DNA of 64,000 nt, taken from positions 202,581 through 266,580 of the forward strand of contig NZ_JADPFC010000004.1 of assembly GCF_015668195.1 (NCBI RefSeq). Reading direction: 5' to 3'. The first letter of the stretch is position 1. Each line of letters starts with the position of its first letter. The DNA comes from Romboutsia_C sp015668195 (lineage in GTDB: Bacteria; Bacillota; Clostridia; Peptostreptococcales; Peptostreptococcaceae). The position numbers were made by a program, and so were the translations under genes. The notes below the pieces were generated by a model. That model did not search any database. It was not told where the DNA came from and saw only the letters and a program-made list of their open reading frames with translations. Positions 25,270 to 34,106 of the stretch are shown here, piece by piece.

Positions 25270-25620
25270 CTATTTATTAATAAATACAGATTTTAATATA
25301 TTTAATATTTCGGTAAATATTTCAACATTAGATTTTACATTTTCTTTAGCTACTATTATATCTGCTGTTACATCTGTTGCAACTTCAGAAACGTCTTTTA
25401 CATTTTCACTAATATCGCTGATATTATCAACTAAATTAGGTAATTTACCTACTACTGTATGTATGTTATCAGAATTTATTGATACTACTTTATTAATATT
25501 TTTAATAAATTCATTAATATTTTTTAAAGTTATTATTAAAAATATTAATGCCCCTATACCTAGTAATGCTAGTATTATATATATTACATTTAAATCTATG
25601 TACATAATGTTATTCTCCAT
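25270..25620 (-). CDS. DUF948-like membrane-anchored protein
   Basis: The 116-residue product has one N-terminal membrane helix (VIYIILALLGIGALIFLIITL) followed by a long amphipathic helical part (NLVDNISDISENVKDVSEVATDV) of the DUF948/YtxG type. Such proteins are often paired with YtxH in Firmicutes and belong to general stress genes there. The gene is five bases behind the YtxH-like gene, as in other genomes. It is probably membrane-attached with the coiled part in the cytoplasm; its function is unknown. Confidence 0.75.
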   Translation of the reverse strand: MENNIMYIDLNVIYIILALLGIGALIFLIITLKNINEFIKNINKVVSINSDNIHTVVGKLPNLVDNISDISENVKDVSEVATDVTADIIVAKENVKSNVEIFTEILNILKSVFINK

Positions 25621-25625
25621 AGCAA

Positions 25626-25994
25626 TTATTCTTTATCCTTAGATTCTTCTGGAGCTTGTAATAATTCTACAACCTTTGTATCCACTACGTCTTCATTATC
25701 TTTCTTTTTATTATCTAAATACTCTTTTATTCTTCTCTTAGATTCATTTACATTTGTAGTAAACTTTTCTTTTGTTTTAGCAGCCTTTTCACTTACATTT
25801 TTATTTATATCTTTGGCTGTATTTTTTATATCTTCTCTAGTTTCTTTTCCTGACTTAGGAGCTAATAAAACTCCACCTAGTATTCCTGTTATAGCACCTG
25901 TTGCAACACCTAGTGTAGCTATTTTTACTTTTTTATTTCTTTCTTGTATTTTCTTAGCTCTCTTCTTTTCTTCTATCTTCTTTGCTAAACTCAT
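25626..25994 (-). CDS. YtxH-family protein
   Basis: About 122 residues are predicted from the ATG at 25994, which is preceded by AGGAGTGATG; the open frame reaches 26033 without an RBS. A basic start (KKIEEKKRAKKIQERNKK) precedes a glycine-rich helix (GAITGILGGVLLAPKSGKETR), the YtxH hallmark, then a long charged helical tail. It forms an operon with the DUF948-like gene. The family is linked to stress and membrane association, with no enzymatic activity known. Confidence 0.8.
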   Translation of the reverse strand: MSLAKKIEEKKRAKKIQERNKKVKIATLGVATGAITGILGGVLLAPKSGKETREDIKNTAKDINKNVSEKAAKTKEKFTTNVNESKRRIKEYLDNKKKDNEDVVDTKVVELLQAPEESKDKE

Positions 25995-26248
25995 GATCAT
26001 CACTCCTATTGTTAATTTATTATATTGTAACATTTCTTACCATTTTTTTGAAGATACGATTTTTTTCAACAAAATATTGTTATCTTATAATACATATATA
26101 CCTAAATTAGTAAACTTTAAAACAAAATAATTTATTTTTCTATTTATTTTTTAATATTTTATCTAAATTAAATTTTATAAATTAAATTTACATTTTATTT
26201 ATACATATGCACATAATAATATAATAATTATGGAAGGTAGGAATTGCT

Positions 26249-26797
26249 ATGAAATACAAAAATATTAAGAAATTTAATATATTACTTTACATTATTTATG
26301 TTTTCTCTATAATATTTTTTCTATTTAGCAAAGAATATGGAAAAAGCGGAATTAGCTTAATTTCACTTATAATTACTTTCGTACTTACTAAAGCTTATTT
26401 AAAAAACTTAGCTATACTTGATTACTCATTGTACATAATTGGAAACATTTTTATATTATCTTCTTTTTTGCTAGGTTCATGTTATAGACTTTATGATATA
26501 ATCCCATTTTATGATGATTTTCTTCATTTTTGGTCTGGATTTATATCTGTTAAAATTGGTTTTAATATATTAAAAAATACTAGTTGTAAAATTAATAAAT
26601 TTTTAATATGCATGATTCTGTTCTTCTTTGCTATGGGTATATCAGCAATTTGTGAAATATGTGAATACTTATTAGATGTTTTATTTAAGATGAGTACGCA
26701 ATCTGGTGGTTTAAAAGATACCATGATGGATTTGATAGATGCTTCATGTGGTGCTTTTTTTATGATTATATATTATTATAGAAAATATTTAAGGTAA
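26249..26797 (+). CDS. YjdF/DUF2238-like membrane protein
   Basis: The 182-residue product has about five or six membrane helices. DIIPFYDDFLHFWSGF, ICEICEYLLD and LKDTMMDLIDASCGAF match the Asp/His/Glu-containing helices of the YjdF/DUF2238 family. The function of the family is not known to me. The gene starts after a GGAAGGTAGG site and is convergent with the dCMP deaminase gene across a shared hairpin. Confidence 0.7.
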   Translation: MKYKNIKKFNILLYIIYVFSIIFFLFSKEYGKSGISLISLIITFVLTKAYLKNLAILDYSLYIIGNIFILSSFLLGSCYRLYDIIPFYDDFLHFWSGFISVKIGFNILKNTSCKINKFLICMILFFFAMGISAICEICEYLLDVLFKMSTQSGGLKDTMMDLIDASCGAFFMIIYYYRKYLR

Positions 26798-26832
26798 TAT
26801 ATTATATTAAACCAAATACTCTCATCTAAAAT

Positions 26833-26868
26833 AACAAAGCTACTTAACATATGTTAAGTAGCTTTGTT
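26833..26868. terminator. Bidirectional terminator
   Basis: A perfect 18-bp stem (AACAAAGCTACTTAACAT and its complement) has no loop beyond the turn. It lies between the convergent YjdF-like and dCMP deaminase genes. Confidence 0.75.
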
Positions 26869-26969
26869 TATATTTAATATATCTTTTTGCAATAATCATT
26901 GTTGACTGTAAATAAACGATGAATTAATAGATATTATACTATAAAAAGCAAATTGCTTAACCTAGACTT

Positions 26970-27506
26970 TTAATAACTTCTTGGTTTACTTAAAAATTCT
27001 TGAACACGTAAATTTTCTTTTACAACTTTAGCTTCTTGTTCTTCTTGTTCTTGTTTTAATGCGTCTTCATATTTAATGTATTCTATTCCTGCTTCTTCAA
27101 ATAGCTGTTGTCCTAAGCCTGTAGGATACTCCCCTTTAAATATTACTTTTTTTATTCCTGCTTGAATGATAGCTATTGAGCAAAATACACAAGGTTGAGT
27201 TGTAGCATACAGCGTGGCTCCTTCACAGCTTATTCCATGTTTAGCACATTGTATTATAGCATTTGCTTCAGCATGTCCAGCTCGACATAGTTCTAAGCCT
27301 TGCCCCGAAGGTATACCTCTTTTTTTTCTCTCACAATAGCCGATATCTGAACAGTGAATAGTTCCAGCAGGGCTTCCATTATAGCCTGTAGCTATAATTT
27401 GCTTTCCTTTTATAATTACAGCTCCTACTTGCCTTGAAACACACGTACTTCTAACTTTACTGTCTTCAGCTATATCCATTGCCCACTCTGTAAATAATTT
27501 TCTCAT
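26970..27506 (-). CDS. Deoxycytidylate deaminase (ComEB-like)
   Basis: The 178-residue product has the zinc motifs of cytidine/deoxycytidylate deaminases: HAEANAIIQCAKHG (His plus catalytic Glu) and TTQPCVFCSIAI (two Cys ligands). The insert CSDIGYCERKKRGIPSGQG is typical of dCMP deaminases of the ComEB type. The enzyme converts dCMP to dUMP for thymidylate synthesis. It carries a C-terminal extension of about 25 charged residues (ALKQEQEEQEAKVVKEN). The start follows AAAAGGAGCATATC. The following 375-bp gap (27507-27881) holds only a terminator. Confidence 0.92.
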   Translation of the reverse strand: MRKLFTEWAMDIAEDSKVRSTCVSRQVGAVIIKGKQIIATGYNGSPAGTIHCSDIGYCERKKRGIPSGQGLELCRAGHAEANAIIQCAKHGISCEGATLYATTQPCVFCSIAIIQAGIKKVIFKGEYPTGLGQQLFEEAGIEYIKYEDALKQEQEEQEAKVVKENLRVQEFLSKPRSY

Positions 27507-27803
27507 ATGATATGCTCCTTTTGTTCATTTATTATTTATAAATACCTTTATGTGTCAAAAAATCCTATAACCTTAATTAAATCTAATAATTGTACCCGCA
27601 TCTATGAAATTTTTTTATTTTCTTAAAATCATCTTAACTCACATGTCATTATTTTTTCAAGAGTTATTATAAATTTGTAATATTTAACTACTTATTTAAC
27701 ATAAATGTATATAATATATTTTTTTAGTAATAATATTACTATCCCTTTAATCATACTCCTTAGTCATTAATTTTATATAGCTTTATTTTTCAGTTTATTA
27801 TCT

Positions 27804-27834
27804 AAAAAAGACAGAAATAAATTCTGTCTTTTTT
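27804..27834 (-). terminator. Terminator behind the 123-residue protein gene
   Basis: The stem AAAAAAGACAGAA/TTCTGTCTTTTTT lies about 45 bp past the stop at 27882. Confidence 0.75.
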
Positions 27835-27881
27835 AATGTAAAAATAGCCCTTAAGCATCTACTTAAAGGCATAATATATAT

Positions 27882-28253
27882 TTATATAACATAAAGTTTT
27901 GAGATTATCTTATCGTATTTACCTCTAGCTAAGCAAATACCACCTGCATACTTTATATATTCTTCTTCGCTAAGTTTTCCTTCTTCAACTTCACTAAATC
28001 TATCAATAATATTAGAATTATCTAAAAGGTCTTCTACACTTTCTAATATACAAATTAGATTTATCTTAAACCCATCTGAGTTTAGCTTTCTTTCTTGTTT
28101 TTCTTCTTTTAAATACACTACTTCATGTTCTTTATCTAACGTAACTTTTACGAAATCTGAAAGTCTCTTTTCTGTTGGTAATAATACTGAATATTTTTCC
28201 ATATCTAAAAATATTTCATACAATTCTTTTAGCCTTGCTAACTCTGAACTCAT
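27882..28253 (-). CDS. Hypothetical cytoplasmic protein
   Basis: The 123-residue product is acidic and mainly helical (MSSELARLKELYEIFLDMEKY, SEVEEGKLSEEEYIKYAGGIC). It has two cysteines in non-motif positions and no membrane segment. I do not recognise the family. It has an AAAGGAGATTAAGG site before the ATG, normal codon use and its own terminator, so it is probably expressed. It lies between dCMP deaminase and a spore protein gene, which says little about its role. Confidence 0.5.
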   Translation of the reverse strand: MSSELARLKELYEIFLDMEKYSVLLPTEKRLSDFVKVTLDKEHEVVYLKEEKQERKLNSDGFKINLICILESVEDLLDNSNIIDRFSEVEEGKLSEEEYIKYAGGICLARGKYDKIISKLYVI

Positions 28254-28365
28254 CCTTAATCTCCTTTATATAGCCTACCTATTGATCGTGGTTATACTTT
28301 GTAATTTCATTATAATTTCATCTACTTAATTCGTCAACTTTTTACACTAAAATGGTTTTAATTAC

Positions 28366-28407
28366 TAAAAAAAGCATTGAGTTATTTACTGACTTTCAAC
28401 TCAATGC
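28366..28407 (-). terminator. Terminator of the SASP gene
   Basis: The stem GCATTGAGTT/AACTCAATGC is followed on the minus strand by a U-run, just behind the stop at 28415. Confidence 0.8.
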
Positions 28408-28414
28408 CTATTAA

Positions 28415-28639
28415 TTATTTATTTTTTTTATTATATTCTCTTAGTAATTGTTCTTCACCAATTTCTACTAATCTTCTACTCATTATACCACCTAAGTTTC
28501 CACCTATACGTCCATTTTTATATGATGTATCATTAGATCCATCTATATTACTACTTGATATTCCTAACTCATTTGCAACTTCTAATTTCATTTGATTTAA
28601 AGCCTGCTTAGCATTACTTATTACTGGTTTTTTAGACAT
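28415..28639 (-). CDS. Alpha/beta-type small acid-soluble spore protein
   Basis: The 74-residue product has both SASP signatures: KLEVANELGI, which contains the GPR protease site region, and GRIGGNLGGIMSRRLVE. These proteins coat and protect DNA in the dormant spore and are degraded at germination. The gene is monocistronic with AGGAGGTATTAAA before its ATG, as usual for ssp genes. It would be expected under sigma-G, though I did not assign the promoter. It is the best marker in the window that the host forms endospores. Confidence 0.95.
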   Translation of the reverse strand: MSKKPVISNAKQALNQMKLEVANELGISSSNIDGSNDTSYKNGRIGGNLGGIMSRRLVEIGEEQLLREYNKKNK

Positions 28640-28756
28640 TTTAATACCTCCTTAAACTTTCTTATATATTTTTATCAAATTTAATTGATATTATTATGTA
28701 TTTTTTGATTTATAAGATTATTAAAATGCTCTTATCTAATATAAAAACATTGAACT

Positions 28757-28791
28757 AAAAAATCACTTGGTTTTATCCAAGTGATTTTTTT
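28757..28791 (-). terminator. Terminator of the ribonucleotide reductase genes
   Basis: The stem AAAATCACTTGG/CCAAGTGATTTT is flanked by T-runs. It lies about 190 bp behind the beta-subunit stop, with the GC-rich island in between. Confidence 0.75.
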
Positions 28792-28885
28792 GCGCTTAAG
28801 GAAATTATGATACTTTAAAGATTGTGGATAATTATTGAAGTTAAGTAATACCAAGCAGTTTGCAAAGCTTAAAAAAGATATTTTG

Positions 28886-28966
28886 AAGTGCTTCGCCAAC
28901 ACGTCGCTCAAGCAACGGATGAAGTCGTTGGCGGCATGAAGTGTAGCGCCCACGCAGTGGCTTGAG
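28886..28966. repeat. GC-rich island with crossing inverted repeats
   Basis: This stretch is well over half G+C in a strongly A+T-rich genome. CGCCAAC (28894-28900) pairs with GTTGGCG (28927-28933), and CTCAAGC (28907-28913) with GCTTGAG (28960-28966). The two helices cross like a pseudoknot, and CCAC-GCA-GTGG forms a further small hairpin. GAAGTG occurs on both sides of the first helix. It could be a dispersed repeat, an insertion remnant or a structured 3' RNA of the nrd transcript. No protein is supported. Confidence 0.5.
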
Positions 28967-28979
28967 TGAAGAAAATTTT

Positions 28980-29951
28980 TTATATTAAGAAATCTTCATC
29001 TTCTAACTCTTCATATACACCTTTTTGATATCCATTACCTTTAGTTGAGAAAAAGTCGTGATTTTTAGTTTCTGTGCTTAGCCCATTTAATACTATTGGG
29101 TTTATTTCACTTACTTTATAATATTCATTAAATCCTAAATTTTCTAACGCCCTATTAGCATTGTATTTTAAGAAATTTATAACTTCACCTTCAAGACCAC
29201 TATCTTTATATATAGTATTTGTATAGTTTATTTCATTTTCCATTAAATCTGCAAGTATTTTATACATTCTATCTTTTAATTCTTCTTTTTTGACTTCATC
29301 AAACTTTTCATATATTTCTTGAGAAAGAAGCCCTATATACTTTCCATGTAATGATTCATCTCTAAGTATAAGAGATATTATTTCCCCACTTGCAACCATT
29401 TTACCTTGGCCTGCTAGATATAGTGGATAGAAAAATCCTGAGTAAAATAAAAAGCTTTCTAAAAATACACTTGTTACCATAGATAAATATAAACTTTCTT
29501 CATCTTTTGTATTTTCATATTGAGCTAGTACTAAGTCCGCCTTTTTCTGAAGTGTTTCTTCACTTTCTATCCATTTAAATAATTCTTCTATCTCTTCATT
29601 AGAAAGCAGCGTCATAAATATAGATGAGTAACTTTTAGCATGTATTTCTTCCATAGTTCCCATAAAAGATAATACTGCTTTTCTTTGAAGGTTATCTGTA
29701 AGACTCATCATAGATGGAACCCCATCATTTCCTTGTTTAGTATCTAGTAATGTAAGTCCACCTAATACTTTTTTATATAATTCTTTTTCTTTTTCATTTA
29801 GTTCATTAAATACTTTTAAATCTTTTGAAACTGATATTTCTTCTGGTAACCAAAATTGTTTTACATTTTGTTCCCAAAAGGCCTGAGTAAATCCATCATC
29901 TTCTTTATTCCAGTTTACTGCTTTGTGTATTTTTTCTAATTTAAATGTCAT
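28980..29951 (-). CDS. nrdF: Class I ribonucleotide reductase, beta subunit
   Basis: About 323 residues are predicted from the ATG at 29951, which follows AGGGGGAGTATT; the open frame reaches further upstream into the alpha gene without a site. Metal ligands are visible as EEIHAKSYS and RDESLHGKYI in the ferritin-like fold. This subunit houses the dimetal centre and radical for reduction of ribonucleotides and pairs with the alpha subunit encoded 11 bp upstream. Size and partner suggest class Ib (NrdF). The flavodoxin NrdI that usually serves NrdF is not in the window. Confidence 0.93.
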   Translation of the reverse strand: MTFKLEKIHKAVNWNKEDDGFTQAFWEQNVKQFWLPEEISVSKDLKVFNELNEKEKELYKKVLGGLTLLDTKQGNDGVPSMMSLTDNLQRKAVLSFMGTMEEIHAKSYSSIFMTLLSNEEIEELFKWIESEETLQKKADLVLAQYENTKDEESLYLSMVTSVFLESFLFYSGFFYPLYLAGQGKMVASGEIISLILRDESLHGKYIGLLSQEIYEKFDEVKKEELKDRMYKILADLMENEINYTNTIYKDSGLEGEVINFLKYNANRALENLGFNEYYKVSEINPIVLNGLSTETKNHDFFSTKGNGYQKGVYEELEDEDFLI

Positions 29952-29962
29952 AATACTCCCCC

Positions 29963-32062
29963 TTATACTGAACACATAAGACACTCATTATTGTCTCTAG
30001 TCATTTTAGTTCTTGTATAGTAAAGACTTTTTAGTCCTTTTTTGTAAGCATATATATATAATCTAGCTATATCTCTAGTTGTTTTATCATCTGTTACGAA
30101 TAATGTTGTTGATATACCTTGATCAACATGATTTTGAACTGTTGAAACTATATCTATAACTTTTCTCATATCCATTCTATATGCAGATTGATAATAAAGT
30201 ATGTTTTCATTAGTTAAAAATGGCATAGGATATATAGTTGTAGAATCTCCATATGTTCTAACTTCAACTGGCTCTGTAATTGGCATTATGCTTGATGTTG
30301 CATTTTGAACATAACTAATACTTTGAGTTGGTGCTATTGCTGTTAAATATGCATTATATAATCCATATACTTTTACTTCATCTAATAAGGCTTCCCATTC
30401 TTTAGTTGTAGGTATATGTATACCTTCAAACAATTTTTTTACTTTATCTGTATTAGGTAAGTATGAATTTTTGTAGTATTTTTTTAATATATTACTATCT
30501 TTTCCTTTTGCATATTCTGATTTTTCAAACCCAATAAATGTTTTATTTCTTTCTTTAGCTATATTCATAGATGCTTTTATAGCAAAATATCTAACCATTG
30601 CAAAAAATACATTACAAAAGTCTATTGCTTCTTCTGATGTATATAGTATATTTTCTCTTACTAAGTATCCATGTAAATTCATAGCACCAAGACCTACTGC
30701 ATGTGAAGAATCATTTCCATTTTTTATTGTTGGAACTTCATTTATACTAGTGTTATCAGAAACAAAAGTTAATGCTCTTATTGCAGTATCAATTGTACTT
30801 TCTATATCTTTATTGTCCATTACATTAGCAATATTTAAAGAACCTAAATTACAACTTATATCTTGGCCCCATATATTTTCACCAGCATATCCTTTTATAT
30901 TTGATGGTGTTTGGTATTGGAATATTTCACAACATAAATTAGACATTTTAATTTTACCAACGTCTTTTAATATATGTTCTCTATTTGCAGTATCTAAAAA
31001 TACAACATATGGGTATCCACTTTCTTGTTGCATCTGTGCTATCTTTGTTAACATCTTTCTAGGATTTATTTCTTTTTTTCGTATATCTTCATCATTTTTT
31101 AAAATATCGTACCATTTTTCCATATCCATCTCATCAAGATGTATATTATATTTTTTATAAACAGAATGAGGATAAAATGCATACGCTACCTCATTTTTTT
31201 CTGCTAATTCCATAAACTTATCTGGTATTAATGCCCCTAAGGATAATGATGCTAGTCTTATTTTTTCATCTGCATTTATCTTTTTGGTATCCATAAGTAA
31301 TTCAAAATCTGGATGAAATACACTTAAATATACAGCCCCTGCACCTTGCCTTGCTCCCATCTGGTTAAAGTAGGTAAATGACTGTTCTAGCATTTTTGCA
31401 ACCCCTACCACACCACCAGCTGCACCTTCTATATCCTTAATAGGGTCTCCCGAAGCTCTTAATCTTGATAAGTTAAGCGCTACTCCACCACCTATTTTTG
31501 ATAGATGATTTGATGATGATATTGCATATGATATACCTTCTGTACTATCTTCTATAGATATCAAAAAGCACGATACCATTTCTCCTGCCCTAGCTCTACC
31601 TGCATTTAAAAATGTAGGTGTTGCTGGTTGAAATTCTTGTTTTATTAGCTTTTCTGCTAATTTTTTTACTAAGTTTTTATCACCATTTCCAAGTGCTAAA
31701 GATACTATTAGTACTTTATCATTATAGCTTTCTAATATTTCCTTATTATCATTTGTTTTAAGTGCATAGTTTTGATAAAACTTATTTGCACTCATATATG
31801 AGTTAAATTTAAATCCATAGTTTTTTATAATTCTTTCTATTTCTTTTATAAAGTCTATATCATATTTTTCTATTACTTCTTTAGAATAGTAATTATTTTC
31901 TATTAAATATTCTAACCGTTCTTCAAGACTATTAAATATCTTTGTTCTAGGTTTTATATATTCATTTATATAACTGTATAATGCTTCTTTATCTTTTTCT
32001 AATTGATATTTTCCTTCTTTATTTTTTATTATGACTTGATTATTTAGTTCTATCCAGTTCAT
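29963..32062 (-). CDS. nrdE: Class I ribonucleotide reductase, alpha subunit
   Basis: About 699 residues are predicted from the ATG at 32062, placed five bases behind AGGTGG. Active-site elements are GEMVSCFLISIEDS, CNLGSLNIANV and the C-terminal redox pair NECLMCSV. The barrel motif PTQSISYVQNATSSIMP, typical of NrdE/NrdA, is also present. It reduces ribonucleoside diphosphates using the radical from the beta subunit, then is re-reduced by thioredoxin or a NrdH-like protein. No ATP-cone is obvious at the N-terminus, which fits class Ib. A candidate NrdR box lies about 80 bp upstream. Confidence 0.95.
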   Translation of the reverse strand: MNWIELNNQVIIKNKEGKYQLEKDKEALYSYINEYIKPRTKIFNSLEERLEYLIENNYYSKEVIEKYDIDFIKEIERIIKNYGFKFNSYMSANKFYQNYALKTNDNKEILESYNDKVLIVSLALGNGDKNLVKKLAEKLIKQEFQPATPTFLNAGRARAGEMVSCFLISIEDSTEGISYAISSSNHLSKIGGGVALNLSRLRASGDPIKDIEGAAGGVVGVAKMLEQSFTYFNQMGARQGAGAVYLSVFHPDFELLMDTKKINADEKIRLASLSLGALIPDKFMELAEKNEVAYAFYPHSVYKKYNIHLDEMDMEKWYDILKNDEDIRKKEINPRKMLTKIAQMQQESGYPYVVFLDTANREHILKDVGKIKMSNLCCEIFQYQTPSNIKGYAGENIWGQDISCNLGSLNIANVMDNKDIESTIDTAIRALTFVSDNTSINEVPTIKNGNDSSHAVGLGAMNLHGYLVRENILYTSEEAIDFCNVFFAMVRYFAIKASMNIAKERNKTFIGFEKSEYAKGKDSNILKKYYKNSYLPNTDKVKKLFEGIHIPTTKEWEALLDEVKVYGLYNAYLTAIAPTQSISYVQNATSSIMPITEPVEVRTYGDSTTIYPMPFLTNENILYYQSAYRMDMRKVIDIVSTVQNHVDQGISTTLFVTDDKTTRDIARLYIYAYKKGLKSLYYTRTKMTRDNNECLMCSV

Positions 32063-32131
32063 TTTTCCCACCTTTTATTTAATGTTTTTCTAATCATTAT
32101 CTACCACTTATAGATATAATATTTAAACCTA

Positions 32132-32147
32132 ATACTATATATTGTAT
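32132..32147. promoter_or_regulatory. Candidate NrdR box upstream of nrdE
   Basis: The minus strand reads ATACAATATATAGTAT, matching 14 of 16 positions of the ACACWATATATWGTGT consensus for the dATP-responsive repressor NrdR. Only one good box was found, whereas functional sites usually come in pairs about 31 bp apart. Confidence 0.4.
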
Positions 32148-32340
32148 ATACACCAATAAAAGTATTCTTAATCTATTATTATATTTTATTTTTTTTATTC
32201 TTTTTAATATATAGTTTTTTCAACACATATGGCATTGATTTTTTTATAATTACTATATATATTTACAAATAATATTTATTATGGTATTCTTAAATTAAGT
32301 GGGAACTTATATTTTATATAAGTATTACGCTAGCCCAAAT

Positions 32341-32370
32341 AAAGGCACCTATCTTTTGATAGGTGCCTTT
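32341..32370. terminator. Unassigned strong hairpin in the nrdE-thiC gap
   Basis: A perfect 13-bp stem (AAAGGCACCTATC and its complement) has a 4-base loop. The flanking T-runs are imperfect. No gene or recognised RNA ends here, so what it terminates is unknown. Confidence 0.45.
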
Positions 32371-32396
32371 CCGTTTTTATAAGTATAAAAAATTTC

Positions 32397-32425
32397 TTTA
32401 CAATACATAAATAAAGAACTACAAT
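32397..32425 (+). promoter_or_regulatory. Promoter of the thiC leader
   Basis: TTTACA, a 17-bp spacer and TACAAT lie about 20 bp before the TPP aptamer. Confidence 0.6.
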
Positions 32426-32446
32426 GTTTTTGAAAAGATATCTAAC

Positions 32447-32532
32447 TAACTAGGGGTGCCTTTTGGGCTGAGAAATGATAAATTCATTAACCCTTCGAAC
32501 CTGATGTAGTTTATACTACCGTAGGAAAGTTA
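32447..32532 (+). ncRNA. thi box: TPP (THI-box) riboswitch
   Basis: The conserved blocks are present in order: GGGGTGCC, GGCTGAGA, ACCCTTCGAACCTGATG and the P1-closing GTAGGAAAGTTA, with TAACT paired to AGTTA. It precedes thiC, a standard target, and a terminator follows at 32598-32623. Confidence 0.97.
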
Positions 32533-32597
32533 CTTTTGTGTTTATTAATAGCTATAAAACAAATATAGTCTATTTATTAATACATATTTTAAGAAGC

Positions 32598-32623
32598 TTT
32601 GCCTTATGGTAAGGCTTTTTTTA
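32598..32623 (+). terminator. TPP riboswitch terminator
   Basis: The stem GCCTTA/TAAGGC is followed by seven T, between the aptamer and thiC. It would stop transcription when thiamine pyrophosphate is bound. Confidence 0.85.
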
Positions 32624-32657
32624 TTTATTAAAATATAATAAGGGGGATTTTAATATT

Positions 32658-33968
32658 ATGTATACTACTCAAATGGATGCTGCTAAAAAGGGGATAATTA
32701 CTAAAGAAATGGAAATAGTAGCAAAAAAAGAAAATATGGATGTTAATATTTTGAGAGAGCTAATATCTAAAGGTAAAGTAGCAATACCTGCTAATAAAAA
32801 TCATAAATCTTTAAATCCTGAAGGTGTAGGCGAAAAACTAAGAACTAAAATAAATGTAAATTTGGGTATATCAAAAGATTGTTGTGATATTGATGAAGAA
32901 ATGAAAAAGGTTAATTTAGCATTAGATATGAAAGCTGAAGCTATAATGGACTTAAGTTCTTTTGGTAAAACCAAAGAATTTAGAAAAAAACTTATATCAT
33001 CTTCTAATGCTATGATAGGAACTGTTCCTATATACGATGCTGTTGGTTTTTACGATAAAGAATTAAAAGATATAACTGCTAAAGAATTTTTAGATGTAGT
33101 AAGAAATCATGCAAATGATGGTGCAGACTTCGTTACTGTACATGCTGGTATAAACAAAGAAACTGCATCTGTTTTTAAAAGAAACAAAAGACTTACTAAT
33201 ATAGTATCTAGAGGTGGTTCTTTAATGTATGCTTGGATGGAGCTTAATCAACGTGAGAACCCTTTTTATGAATACTTTGATGAATTACTTGATATATGCG
33301 AAGAATATGACTTAACATTAAGCCTTGGAGATGCTCTAAGACCTGGGTCTATAAATGACTCTTCAGATGCTTGTCAAATAAAAGAATTGATGATATTAGG
33401 TGAACTTACTCTAAGAGCATGGAAACGAAATGTTCAAGTAATAATAGAAGGTCCTGGACATATGTCATTAGATGAAATCGAGGCTAATATGTTACTTGAA
33501 AAGAAACTTTGTCATGGTGCACCATTTTATGTGCTAGGTCCTATAGTTACAGATATAGCTCCTGGATATGATCATATAACAAGTGCTATTGGAGGTGCCT
33601 TAGCTGCTAGTTATGGAGCTGACTTTTTATGTTATGTAACTCCAGCAGAACATTTAAGGCTACCTAACTTAGATGATGTTAAAGAAGGTATTATAGCTAC
33701 TAAAATAGCTGCTCATGCTGCAGATATCGCAAAGAAAATTCCTAAATCTAGAGATATAGATAATCAAATGAGTAAAGCTAGGCAAGAGCTTAATTGGGAG
33801 AAAATGTTTGAACTTGCTATTGACCCACAAAAAGCTAGAAGATATAGAAACGAGTCAACTCCTAAACATGATGATAGCTGTACAATGTGCGGTAAGATGT
33901 GTTCTATGAGAAATATGAATAAAATAATGAGTGGTAAAGACTTAAATTTATTAAGAGAAGATAATTAG
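32658..33968 (+). CDS. thiC: Phosphomethylpyrimidine synthase ThiC
   Basis: The 436-residue product is a full-length ThiC with the barrel motifs DLSSFGKTKEFR, SLGDALRPGSIND and VIIEGPGHMSLDEIE. The C-terminal radical-SAM cluster site is CTMCGKMC; its spacing (C-x2-C-x3-C) is that seen in clostridial ThiC. It rearranges aminoimidazole ribotide to hydroxymethylpyrimidine phosphate for thiamine. Expression should fall when TPP binds the upstream riboswitch. It starts after AAGGGGGAT and stands alone; no thiD or thiE is nearby. Confidence 0.97.
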   Translation: MYTTQMDAAKKGIITKEMEIVAKKENMDVNILRELISKGKVAIPANKNHKSLNPEGVGEKLRTKINVNLGISKDCCDIDEEMKKVNLALDMKAEAIMDLSSFGKTKEFRKKLISSSNAMIGTVPIYDAVGFYDKELKDITAKEFLDVVRNHANDGADFVTVHAGINKETASVFKRNKRLTNIVSRGGSLMYAWMELNQRENPFYEYFDELLDICEEYDLTLSLGDALRPGSINDSSDACQIKELMILGELTLRAWKRNVQVIIEGPGHMSLDEIEANMLLEKKLCHGAPFYVLGPIVTDIAPGYDHITSAIGGALAASYGADFLCYVTPAEHLRLPNLDDVKEGIIATKIAAHAADIAKKIPKSRDIDNQMSKARQELNWEKMFELAIDPQKARRYRNESTPKHDDSCTMCGKMCSMRNMNKIMSGKDLNLLREDN

Positions 33969-34106
33969 TTACATACTTAATTTAATATTATAAATATCTA
34001 TTATATTCTTTGCATAACTAAGTTTCATCATATTTTAATGATTTACAAAAGAATACATAAAGTGGTATACTGTCCTTTATAAATATATATTTTGGGAGGA
34101 ATATTA

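Noticed and set aside
27600..27800. Very short frame in the gap behind the dCMP deaminase gene (about 20 codons after GGAGT)
   Set aside because: It is too short, the spacing of the site is poor, and nothing supports translation.
28732..28953. A 73-codon minus-strand frame across the GC-rich island and the nrd terminator
   Set aside because: It has no ribosome binding site, runs through a terminator hairpin, and its composition changes abruptly at the island edge.
32249..32266. A second NrdR-like box
   Set aside because: It matches only 11 of 16 positions in an A+T-rich stretch and lies about 117 bp from the better box, not the usual spacing.
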